NCBI GenBank assembly: GCA_905160935.1
Contig: CAJHZI010000207.1
Coordinates: 1,116,001-1,180,000 of the forward strand
Source: Enchytraeus crypticus
Lineage: Eukaryota; Annelida; Clitellata; Enchytraeida; Enchytraeidae
Length of the DNA stretch: 64,000 nt
Reading direction: 5' to 3'
In this document: piece after piece, positions 24,235 to 32,669 of the stretch
How the letters are laid out: each line of letters opens with the position of its first letter
How positions within the stretch are numbered: the first letter of the stretch is position 1
Position numbers and translations under genes: made by a program
Notes under the pieces: model-generated
The model's input: only the letters and a program-made list of their open reading frames with translations
The model's database searches: none
What the model was told of the DNA's origin: nothing

Positions 24235-26424
24235 TATTATATACATGTATATATAATATATTTCAATGCATATACTTGATATACTTGTAAATGTAAATAC
24301 TTCTAGTGCTCTTTCAGAGCTATCTGTATCAGCACTCTTATCTTCATTTATCTTCATACTAACATCATCAATGCAGTTATCATAATGAAAAGTTTCAAGT
24401 TCAATTACTACTTAGTCACTACAAGAGTATAATGACACAAAATCACATGACAGCCTCAAAAAAACTTACAAAACAGCAACATAATGAAAACAATGATAGT
24501 TTCACCAATTGATCCTTCTCAAAATTGTCAAGACACAAGCAAACAGGATATAGACATGTATTGAAATCCTAAAGTATAGTTGGTAAGTTGTCAACAGTCC
24601 AAAATAAAAGTATAGATTAAAAAGATAGAATGATCAAACTACATTTATCTACAGTGTTGCAGATTAAAATTGGTAACATATCAGAGCCCTGAACCTAATC
24701 TTTAAATTTTTATCAATCTGTTGACAGAAGCCATACCTTTAGGTGCCAAAATAAAATTAACAAATTGGTTAGCTTTGGGCACAGCACTTAAGAAAACCCA
24801 CCAAATCCATCATCAAGGCGATCACTGAAAAGTGAACGGATCACGCTATTTTAGATGAAATTCACTAAAGTTGTTTTGAACAAGAATTATTATTACTGTG
24901 ATAATAATTAAATAATGTAGTAGAAAATGTCACTATGAGATGAACCTAGACAGCTAAGTATATTTCAAGTGAAAATTTGCTAGTTATTCTCAGAAATGCT
25001 GCAACTTTTTTTACTGGCAGATGTTACATCACCAAATTTGGCAGACAAATGTACATTTTCTCCCTTGAAGACCTGAAAAGTTTGTAATTTAAGTATTTTA
25101 AATTCTACAAAAACTGTAATATGTCATGGTTCCTGGTAGTCAAAAATTCAATAATGTTATTAAACATTAAGTGCTGTCTTTTAAGTTCAACGCCTATAGG
25201 AACATCTATGGTTATGATCATCAGTGAAATTTACAAAATAATTAAACAAATTTGAATGACTCAAGCAGGCCCAACACCATGGAGGCCTTCCCTCCTGTTG
25301 TAATTTTGTCCCCCACCAGTTTTTTGCTAGGGTGAATATTTGTTGCTCAGAATATTACATATACTATGCTTCATTAATAAGCAGAATACAACATATACTA
25401 TGTTTTTTGTTATGTAATAATAAAACAATGGGACGCAGTCATTCAACATTAATGAAAATCTAAATCAGATACTCCTTATGTGTAGGTTGTTCACTGATTT
25501 TAGAAGTTCTACAGCTGTTTTAATCTTTGTAAATAATTTGTAAAAGACCAAGACAGTAGAGACTGTAGCATTCAGCTAGAGTTCTACTTGCCAACAATTT
25601 TATTATAGACTGAATATTCGATAAAGCAGAGGCCGATTATAGATTAGAATTTTTCTAGGATCAGTAACGTGGTCATAGGCTCCATATATTCTTGAAATTT
25701 AAAATTAACAATCGTGTTTAGCCTATAACCAATCTACAAGCATTTTCTACCATGACACGCTTCGTAACTCAGTATCAAAAGTTAATGCCCCTGAGCCGCA
25801 ACGCACACTTGGTGCTGACCTTCTAGCAGCAGTTAAGTGAAAGTATTTAAAACATTTTAACAAATCATTGAATCGCAACCATTACATAAATTATATATCT
25901 TTGGTCTCATTCAACACCCAGTCACTACTTTGCTGTCTTTGCTCATCAGTTCTATTCTCTTCCTCAATAATATATATTTCCATTTGATATATAAATATAT
26001 CAAGGCTGTTTCATCACAATACAAAACAATAATATTATTGATCTAGTTATTTTGATAAAAAAAACCATTTGGGTCTTGCATCCATAGAAATTTAACTCAA
26101 TAGAACCGAACACTACAAATAAGCTAAAGTAAAAAATGTCTTCGACGTTTAAAATCTTTATTTTAATTACGCATATTAGTCCAAAAAAGATAGTAGTTAC
26201 TAATTACAAGGTAAAATGACACACCTTTCCCAAGCCAGCCGAACAAGAAAGAGAACCACGGCTAGAGGAAACGGGATCCACAGGTCCCGAGCGTTAGGGT
26301 AGAATCTTTCTGGGGTTCTCTGTTCTAAATCCTCCCAGGTTGAGTAAGGAGGTAACCAAAAACTCTTCGCCCAGAATATATTAGAGAATTCTTGAAAAGC
26401 TTCCACAATCAAGGTTGTCGCCAT
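17835..26424 (-). CDS. CERS: Ceramide synthase, complete, nine coding exons
   Basis: N-acylates sphingoid bases with acyl-CoA to make (dihydro)ceramide in the ER membrane. Coding exons, 5' to 3' on the minus strand: 26225-26424, 23387-23519, 22402-22566, 21810-21860, 21229-21321, 20597-20725, 19170-19276, 18488-18644, 17835-18038. All joins have GT/AG ends and matching phase, giving 412 aa, within the usual CerS size. The order is an N-terminal FWLPP-WEDL region and first membrane span, a partial Hox-like domain ([14 protein letters not shown]) at about 118-131, several membrane spans, a Lag1p motif (HH at 222-223, HD at 249-250) and an acidic Ser-rich tail. The Hox-like part and acidic tail fit the CerS2-6 type and not CerS1. 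Acyl-chain preference cannot be read. Confidence 0.95.
18488..18644 (-). CDS. CERS: CerS exon 8, last membrane spans
   Basis: Encodes [29 protein letters not shown] and IKGK at the cytosolic edge. It matches the CerS NGLL-LQ-LH-W signature. In the intron just past the donor, a block of about 22 bp (TTCTAAACTGATTCGCA) is duplicated. Confidence 0.92.
19170..19276 (-). CDS. CERS: CerS exon 7
   Basis: After GCGAAG it reads [15 protein letters not shown], then [13 protein letters not shown], and ends TG that joins G of exon 8 to make Trp. It is the KLA-Y-KY and TRL-IYPFW region of CerS. Confidence 0.9.
19521..19660 (+). mobile_element. SINE family A copy in a CerS intron
   Basis: Head CTGGAGCCAATGGCTATGTC, B box GGGTTCAAATCC, then CATCACAGATATCGC and GAGGAAACTGGCG. 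It is antisense to the host gene. Confidence 0.75.
19893..20098. repeat. 27-bp minisatellite, about 7 copies
   Basis: The unit is AGCATAGATACAAGTC followed by TTTCCACTCCC. As 27 is a multiple of three, four frames stay open as 9-residue repeats, which is a period effect and not coding evidence. It lies in the CerS intron between exons 6 and 7. Confidence 0.9.
20597..20725 (-). CDS. CERS: CerS exon 6, Lag1p motif
   Basis: Encodes [25 protein letters not shown] and [10 protein letters not shown]. The His pair, the N-x-x-R-x-G block and His-Asp are the residues needed for CerS activity in studied members, and all are kept. Confidence 0.95.
21229..21321 (-). CDS. CERS: CerS exon 5, short exon without its own Met
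   Basis: Thirty-one codons between TTATTTCAG and [26 protein letters not shown], then a segment ending DTRRK. It supplies the membrane segment before the DFREM start of exon 6. It lacks a Met start and is easily missed by ORF calling. Confidence 0.92.
21810..21860 (-). CDS. CERS: CerS exon 4, 51 bp
   Basis: Seventeen codons, [17 protein letters not shown], between CTTGTAG and GTAAGT. It matches the W-D--CW--YP-Q segment of CerS before the Lag1p region. Confidence 0.92.
22402..22566 (-). CDS. CERS: CerS exon 3, end of Hox-like domain
   Basis: Fifty-five codons with [19 protein letters not shown], then [15 protein letters not shown] and a membrane span ending YTLWD before GTATGT. The acceptor GACTGAGCAG has a near copy about 85 bp upstream. 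Confidence 0.93.
22567..22735 (-). repeat. Duplicated 3' splice-site segment before CerS exon 3
   Basis: Two copies of about 85 bp, each with GTTTTTAGTGC, GTTTTAACATCCTGC and TTTGACTGAGCAG. The downstream copy is the real acceptor of exon 3; the upstream copy ends GAGCAG followed by GGATATG, a possible decoy. Confidence 0.8.
22742..22945. repeat. 17-bp tandem repeat, about 12 copies
   Basis: The unit is CTTAGACTGAATCAACT with variants, directly upstream (in gene sense) of the duplicated splice-site segment. Confidence 0.85.
23387..23519 (-). CDS. CERS: CerS exon 2
   Basis: The first G completes an Arg codon; then 44 codons: [19 protein letters not shown], then [13 protein letters not shown] and SIVE before GTAAGT. 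It corresponds to the IA-P-GR segment at the start of the CerS Hox-like region. Confidence 0.9.
23718..24240. repeat. Long (TA)n-rich microsatellite block
   Basis: Interrupted (TA)n over about 520 bp in the CerS first-second exon interval. The Ile/Tyr frame on the minus strand is translated TA repeat. Confidence 0.9.
26225..26424 (-). CDS. CERS: CerS exon 1 with start codon
   Basis: Starts ATG at 26424: [10 protein letters not shown], then [18 protein letters not shown] and a first membrane span ([16 protein letters not shown]). It ends AG before GTGTGT. The FWLPP-WEDL block is the family N terminus. The ATG was chosen because the family block starts shortly after it. Confidence 0.93.
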
Positions 26425-27330
26425 CTTGAATCAAATGTTTATATTTGTAAGAGGTGTGTTCAGTGTTGTCACCAGAAAATGACTTCTTATAAACCAGTCA
26501 CGTTGAATAATACTATGGCAACAGCGTCATCTTTATTAGTCATTATATAGGTCATAATTATCATATGCAAATAAACGGTGACTATTCAGTTACTGGATAA
26601 TATGCTATCATTGCCACATAATATAATTAGCATATTAGCTATATTGGATCAGATATTAGAACAATCTATGGAAATGAATCATCGAAAAATTTGTTATTTT
26701 TCAACACCCACCTTTTCGAGGTATTTCTGCTTCCATGTATCTACATGTATGTTCCGTAAGTTGCGACGTGTGACCAAAGATCTTGAATATATCCTATGGC
26801 TGCGATCAGCACGTAAACTTCTTATCCTTAATTCCATCCCCTAACTTTGACTGATTATCTGAAATTTGATTTTTGCATTTTTGGATCACTTTTTTGCTCG
26901 ATAGGCTTGGATTTAAATTTGGCCTGCAATATATCTATTGTATAATACATATACATATAAGTTTTACAAGTGTACAACTATCTTTAAGTTTCACTTTTGT
27001 TTCAGATTCTGGAAGCTGTCACAAGCTTCAGTGCACTTCTCCCCGAAGGATCGAGTGTGAGGGAAGGACCCCTCCAGGGAACTCCAGTGCGGATCCGGTC
27101 AAGAAGTAGCTGGGATGTCAGAAGGAAGATCGGCGTAGGACGCCGTGGATATGTCCTCAACGTCGGGGATCAGTGAGAGGAAAGCTGGATTGTTAGACAG
27201 TCAAGGTCAGCGGTCATACCTATAAACGATCGGAGATGTGATGGTCCTCTGACTCGATCTGCGTGTGAGAAATAATTACCGCCAATATAAGTATATATAC
27301 AAATATATACATTATTTACGCTGTATGCCA

Positions 27331-27390
<60 letters not shown>

Positions 27391-27395
<5 letters not shown>

Positions 27396-28769
27396 GTGCA
27401 GGGGCGGATTCAGGAATTTTTTAAGGAGGGGGCCGAAATTTTTTTTTGGACAGTGTATTCATTTTTGCTTACGCCTTCTTCGGGACGTTACGCAGCCAGA
27501 AAAAATGCTGTGTGGGGGGAACTCAAAATTTGTTCAGCATACTGCGCTCGGCTCATAGAGTGAGTATATCCCAGTAGCTTACCTCCCCCCCCCCCATCAT
27601 AATCGTACTAAAGTGAGAGGAAAACCTAAAATGCCTAAAATCTTACATTTGTTCAGGAAAAAAGTAGGTTAATTTTTTTCACCTCTGAGGCTCCGAAGAA
27701 ACTCAGCGGATCTGGACCAATTGCAACAGTGACCTAATTTTGGCGGAAGATGGGGGGGCTTGAGCCCCTCGATCCCAGCCAAGGCTGTGTGCACCACTGT
27801 TCCGGGAGAGAGTTCACATTTTGTATTTACACCCTTTTGCCTCTTATACAGTGACTAAAGTGAAAATTGAGAGCTAGTGAAAGGGTCAACATTTTTACAC
27901 CGTATTTGAAAAAATTTCAGGTAGACGAACTGTTCGAGTTCCCTCTTGCACCCCCCCCCCTTAACCAGGGGGCCCAGGCCCTCTGCCCCCCCCCCTCTGG
28001 GCCCCCCTGGATCCGCCACTGACAGGATGAGTTAAAAAAAGATTACACCTGCAAAAAGTTTAAATATCTCAGCAGGCTATTGTTAATATATTAAATTAAA
28101 ACTTTTACCAATTAATAAAGGACTAATTCTTGATGGAGTGGCCAATTTTTATCCAATTTGGTACATAGATTGGCCATTTATACAAGCTTCAGCAGAGCAA
28201 CCCCCCATTTTTAACTAAAATTTGCGTTTGACATAACGGTAAGGGCAGATTGCACTTCATTGACGAGAAGGTAAAGGTGAACTCTCAATATTACTTCAAT
28301 ATTTTTCTTCAGGAGCTGTTTGATGATTGCTATGCTCTTCTACCAAATGGTTTCATCTTTCAGTAGGATGAAGCTCCGACTCATGCATCTCGTCATGCAC
28401 CGGAATGGATCAGCGCGAGATGCCCGGATTTCATCAAGAAGAATGAATGGCCTCCCAACTCACCCAATCAAAATCCTCTGGATTACAATATCTGGGGAAC
28501 CAGCTGTATCTCTATCAGAAATACCAACCGATGCCTAAAAACAAGACAGAACTGCAGGAGGTGCTTTACGCCATTTTTAGGTAAAAATGGGGGGTTGCTC
28601 TGCTGAAACTTGCATAACTAGCCAATCTATGTACCAAAATGGATGAAAATAGACCAGCCCGTCAGAAATTAGTCCTTCAGTAAAAGTTTTATTGGAAATT
28701 TTAACAATAGCCTGATATATTCAAACTTTTTGCAGGTGTAATCTTTTATTTTACTCATCGTTCCACTCC
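27391..28769 (+). mobile_element. Tc1/mariner-type element, split by a hAT insertion
   Basis: Long inverted ends (GATTACACCTGCAAAAAG at the left, its complement at the right near 28735) enclose a broken transposase at about 28250-28560. One frame shows GRLHFIDEKVKVNSQYY, LLPNGFIFQ, PDFIKKNEWPPNSP and NPLDYNIWG, the last two catalytic blocks of an IS630/Tc1/mariner enzyme. A stop sits in the FQ-DEAP block. The left end is cut by the hAT element at 27399-28021. (TA)n runs flank both sides. Confidence 0.8.
27399..28021. mobile_element. Non-autonomous hAT element in the mariner end
   Basis: Ends CAGGGGCGGATTCAGG and CCTGGATCCGCCACTG form about 16-bp inverted ends. The 8-bp flanks are ACAGAGTG and ACAGGATG, diverged target copies (6 of 8 match). 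It is 623 bp, rich in G and C runs, and has no transposase. A relative lies at 45997-46491. Confidence 0.8.
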
Positions 28770-28860
28770 TATATATATATATATATATATATAATATATC
28801 TAGATATATATATAAGATATATATATATATATATATATAATATATATATATATAATATAT

Positions 28861-28912
<52 letters not shown>
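28770..28912. repeat. (TA)n run inside an inverted repeat
   Basis: About 140 bp of TA repeats lie between CATCGTTCCACTCCTATA and its near complement TATAGGAGTGGTACGATG. The second arm looks like an extra copy of the mariner end. Confidence 0.75.
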
Positions 28913-28915
<3 letters not shown>

Positions 28916-28975
28916 AGTGGTACGATGACGCTGGTATATTGATGCTGGTATGATGAAGCTGTTATGATACTGGTA

Positions 28976-29060
28976 TGCTATGTGCGGGGTTCAAATCCTG
29001 GACTCGCCCGTCACTATCATCGCTTTCGAGTGAGGAAATTGACGTTAACATTAGCGTTGT
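28976..29060 (+). mobile_element. SINE family A, partial
   Basis: Begins at TGTGCGGGGTTCAAATCC, then CGTCACTATCATCGC and GAGGAAATTGACGTTAAC. The 5' head is replaced by (CTGGTATGATGA)-like repeat DNA. Confidence 0.7.
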
Positions 29061-29069
29061 TTTTACTTT

Positions 29070-29174
29070 ATATATGTTTATATATATATATACATGTATA
29101 TATATATGTATATATATATATACATGCATGCATGTATGTATATATATATATACATGTATATATATATATATATA

Positions 29175-29258
<84 letters not shown>

Positions 29259-29262
29259 TGCA
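29070..29262. repeat. (TA)n microsatellite with CATG interruptions
   Basis: TA repeats broken by ACATG and CATGCATG. The Ile/Tyr frames on both strands come from it. Confidence 0.9.
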
Positions 29263-29478
29263 TATATAAAGCGGTATCGTTATTATGTGGAGGCTTTACA
29301 TATCATGGACCTGAAAGTAGGCAGTGCACTAAGAGAGAGAGATATATATATAGCGGTGCCGTGGCCCGTGAGCGAATTTTGAAATCCCCACCGATTAGAA
29401 TTAAATCAAACAATTACAGTCAAAGTTTCAGGTCACTCCCCCACCGATCATACTTTAATTCCTGGTCTCCCATTCGCA

Positions 29479-29825
29479 TGTACACACAGGGTTAATGGTT
29501 GGGGTGGGTGTGGTGTACACGCAGGGTTAAAGGCTGGGGTGGGACGTACACACAGGGTTAATGGTTGGGGTGGGATGTACACACAGGATTAATGGTTGGC
29601 GGTGGGATGTACACGCCGGGTTAATGGTTGGGTGGGATGTACACACAGGGTTATTGGTTGGGGTGGGATGTACACGCAGGGTTAATGGTTTGGGTAGGAT
29701 GTACACGCAGGGTTAATGGTTGGGGTGGGATGTACACGCAGGGTTAATGGTTGGGGTGGGATGTACACGCAAGGTTAATGGTTGGGGTGAGGTGTACACA
29801 CAGGGTTATTGGTTGGTGTGGTTCG
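29479..29825 (+). repeat. 31-bp G-rich minisatellite, about 11 copies
   Basis: The unit has GTACACGCAGGGTTAATGG then TTGGGGTGGGAT. Each unit carries GGG, GGGG and GGG runs on the plus strand, so the array could form G-quadruplexes. No gene overlaps it. Confidence 0.9.
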
Positions 29826-30007
29826 ACTGGGAATCATTTTCGAGGCCTTTAAATTGAATGTCTGTTAAAATTATAATGTTACCAATTGTGAAAAAATAAT
29901 AAGTATAATGATGATGATGATGATAACAATAATAATGATACTACTACTAATAATAATATTAATATTAATAATAATATTAATATTAATAATCTTGTGGGCT
30001 TTTTTTA

Positions 30008-31735
30008 GACAATGAGGCGATTCGAGTAGCCGTTAGTTTCCGTTTAGCGGCAAAAAGTTGCGAGCCTCACATGTGCCTCTGCGGTCATGAAGTCGACGCT
30101 TTAGGTCTCCACGGCCTCTCCTGCAAACGAAGCTCAGAGAGAATGTCTCGCCATCACAATTTAAATAACATAATATGGCGAGCACTTTCAAGAGCAGGCA
30201 TCCCTTCCTCTTAGGAACCAACCGGACGGCATGACTTTAGTGCACTGGTGCAACGGTAAATGTGCCGCAGGGGACGTCATGGTCATTGACACTATGGCAA
30301 AATCCTACCTGAATACGACTTCAGTCACAGCCGGTGGAGCTGCTGTTCATGCCGCCCATTGGCGTAACCACCGGGGGGGACACGTCCCCCCAGAATCTAG
30401 AGTGGGGGACACGCATGTAAATGTCCCCCCAGAATTTAGGCTCCAACATATATATACTCTAAGAAATTTTGCGTATTTTCAAAATCTCTCAGTAACAGCA
30501 TGTGTAAGTATTACTAGCATTTACAGAGCCGTGCTGTAGATCGAGTGGTAAACTGATACCTTCCATGATGTTAATTAGTGACATCGGTAGTTGTGAAGTG
30601 TAAGCTCGGTGAGGGTGACGAAATATGTAAAAGTGCCAGCTAGATGATTTAAGCGGTATGAAACTATATAGGCCCGTCTAAAGATTGCGGCTGAATATTG
30701 TATCTTGAGAAAACAACTTATCACCATCGGTAGATGCTCTAAAAATGTGCATAAAAGTTTAACTTATGGAGTTTGTTACAATATAAATTCATAAAGAGTA
30801 AACCAAGTTCTACATTATTTCATTATGGATAAATTTCTGCTAAAGACCAAGTAGCCACGCTGGTAAGAATTAGTATATTGCAAATTTCGTTTTTGAATTC
30901 AGAAAGTTGCATATGCAATTTTGTAGTATCATTTAGAGTTTTGTTAGAAAATCTCCAGAAATTTGCGCACAGCGCTGCTTCTACTGAGGTAGAGAAACTA
31001 GCTCGATGCCTTCTCGTAGTTCCCGCCGCCTCATGTGAGGCAGAGAGATCGTTTAGTGCTTTATGATGTCTGAAAACGTACGCTAGAAGCACAATGACAC
31101 TACCGAAACTTTTAACCTTCCATTACACAGGACCCATAGTAGGCCTATACCAAATATGGGCCCGTAGTGGGGCCCATATTTGAAAAAATTCAGGTTAGTG
31201 GAACTAAGTTCCCTCTCCCAAAACCACTTCTCTTACATACATATATATTTACACTTATAAATTGCACTAAAAACTATGAAAATATAGTTAAAATTTTTTA
31301 CGGCTTGTATGAGGGGGGGGGGGGGGGTTCGGGCCCCCTGGCCCCCCGTCGATACGCCACTGATTGTGTCCCCCCAGATTTTCGGTCGTGGTTACGCCTA
31401 TGATGCCGCCTCTAGGAAGTTGGATAAATACCGTGATCTGTCCTTAGGATATGAAGTTGTTCCAGTGGCCATTGAAACCATGGGCCCGATGAATCCCGAA
31501 GGAGTTGACTTTATCAATGGCATAGACAGACTTATTGCAGAGCAAACCGGCGATAAGCGAGAGACATCTTTTCTTTGGCAAAGGTTTTCCATGACTTTGC
31601 AAAGATTTAATGCAGTCTGTTTCAACAATTCTTTTAAGCCGATTGATGACCTCGAGTAGCCGGGCGGCGATTCAGCACGTATTGCTTGAATCGTTTTTAT
31701 CAAACCCCTGGTTCTTTACACCGGGGTAAAAAATT
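30008..31735 (+). pseudogene. RLE-type LINE C-terminal fragment, split by hAT
   Basis: The left part (30008-30356) codes for EPHMCLCG, LHGLSCKRS and, after a frameshift, PDGMTLVHWCNGKCAAGD. The right part (31403-31659) codes for AASRKLDKY, PVAIETMGPMNP and ETSFLWQRFSMTLQRFNAVC. A Cys/His knuckle before a PD-X15-D block is the order seen in R2-like LINEs with restriction-like endonucleases. The 3' end CTTTACACCGGGG matches the tail at 2.97 kb. A stop after IPSS and the frameshift make it dead. RT core absent. Confidence 0.75.
30357..31402 (+). mobile_element. hAT element with exact 8-bp target duplication
   Basis: Ends CATTGGCGTAACCAC and GTGGTTACGCCTATG are 15-bp inverted ends with one mismatch. 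Both sides have the same 8 bp, ATGCCGCC. Inside, EKLARCLLVVPAASCEAERSFSAL and then LKTYARSTM are the C-terminal dimerisation region of hAT transposases, broken by a stop. It is 1046 bp, internally deleted, and inserted in the LINE fragment. Confidence 0.9.
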
Positions 31736-32220
31736 TAAAAAAATAATATAAAAAAAATAGTAATAATAATAATGATAGGTAATTTTTATAATAAAAATAA
31801 CAAGAATTAAATAATAACAATTATATTATTATTATTATGTTATTATTATTATTAGTAGTAATAGTATTATTATTATTATTGCTATTATTAGTTAATAAAA
31901 AGAATTGACTAATTAAGCGCCATTAGATTAAAACCGTTGCAGGAATGGGGTGGGGGGGACGAAAGGTGGAATCGAGAAGGAGGAACGGAATCCTGGCATC
32001 TATTAGCGACATCAATGACACAGTCAATTAGCGGATGAAATTAGCCAGCTTGAGACACTTGACATGTGCCGTTAGGGAATCCTGATCGGATATACAATTA
32101 TCCGCCTGGCTCAGCAGTAATTATCAGCAGTAACGCTTGATTGGCTGCTACAGTCGATGATTCTGCAGTAGAGTCCATTTTGATTGGTGGAAATAGATAG
32201 ACACCAGTGGTTACATACTG

Positions 32221-32262
32221 TATATATATATTGGAACACCTGTGGTTTTAGTCGTTCAGTTC
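32221..32262 (+). promoter_or_regulatory. Candidate TATA and initiator of the TFIIS-N-like gene
   Basis: A TATATATATA run at 32221-32231 lies about 30 bp before GTTCAGTTC, an initiator-like site. The first ATG follows at 32565 with no splice signal needed. TA repeats are common here, so this is inference. Confidence 0.35.
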
Positions 32263-32564
32263 CAGACTACAGAAGATAACTCAACGACTTCATTGCCACT
32301 TGCTAGTTGACTTCGGTACGACTTACCAACCAGAAGAATACGTTTACTTTCAGCGCCATTACACTCACACCGTTAGTACCAGTATAATACTTACCAGTCC
32401 AGCATAACATCGATCAACTCTCAGACATAACGTTGAAAGGCTGCATCGATTCGAAGAGCGCACTACTACAGATATAGACTTTCTTCAGAGTATTCTAAAG
32501 TCCACTTTTAAAGTTCAATTCCTGAAAGACTCACCGCTTGAGCCCAAATTCGTAGAACTGAGGA

Positions 32565-32669
32565 ATGGCAGAAATGTGCGAGCAAGAGTTGATCTACAAG
32601 GTGAATAAGTACATGCACATCTTGGACATTGAGTTTGCTAAAGGCTGCAACATTCAGGACAAGAGTTTG
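32565..32669 (+). CDS. TFIIS-N-like gene, exon 1
   Basis: ATG at 32565, 35 codons: MAEMCEQELIYKVNK, then YMHILDIEF and NIQDKSL before GTATAT. It forms the first helix of the first module and ends in phase 0. Confidence 0.7.

Noticed and set aside
24004-24357. Ile/Tyr repeat protein
   Set aside because: Translated (TA)n; the same occurs at 29.1, 49.0 and 62.1 kb.
28320-28538. Small basic protein at 28.3 kb and its like at 49.2 kb
   Set aside because: Both are out-of-frame readings of the mariner-type transposase remnant.
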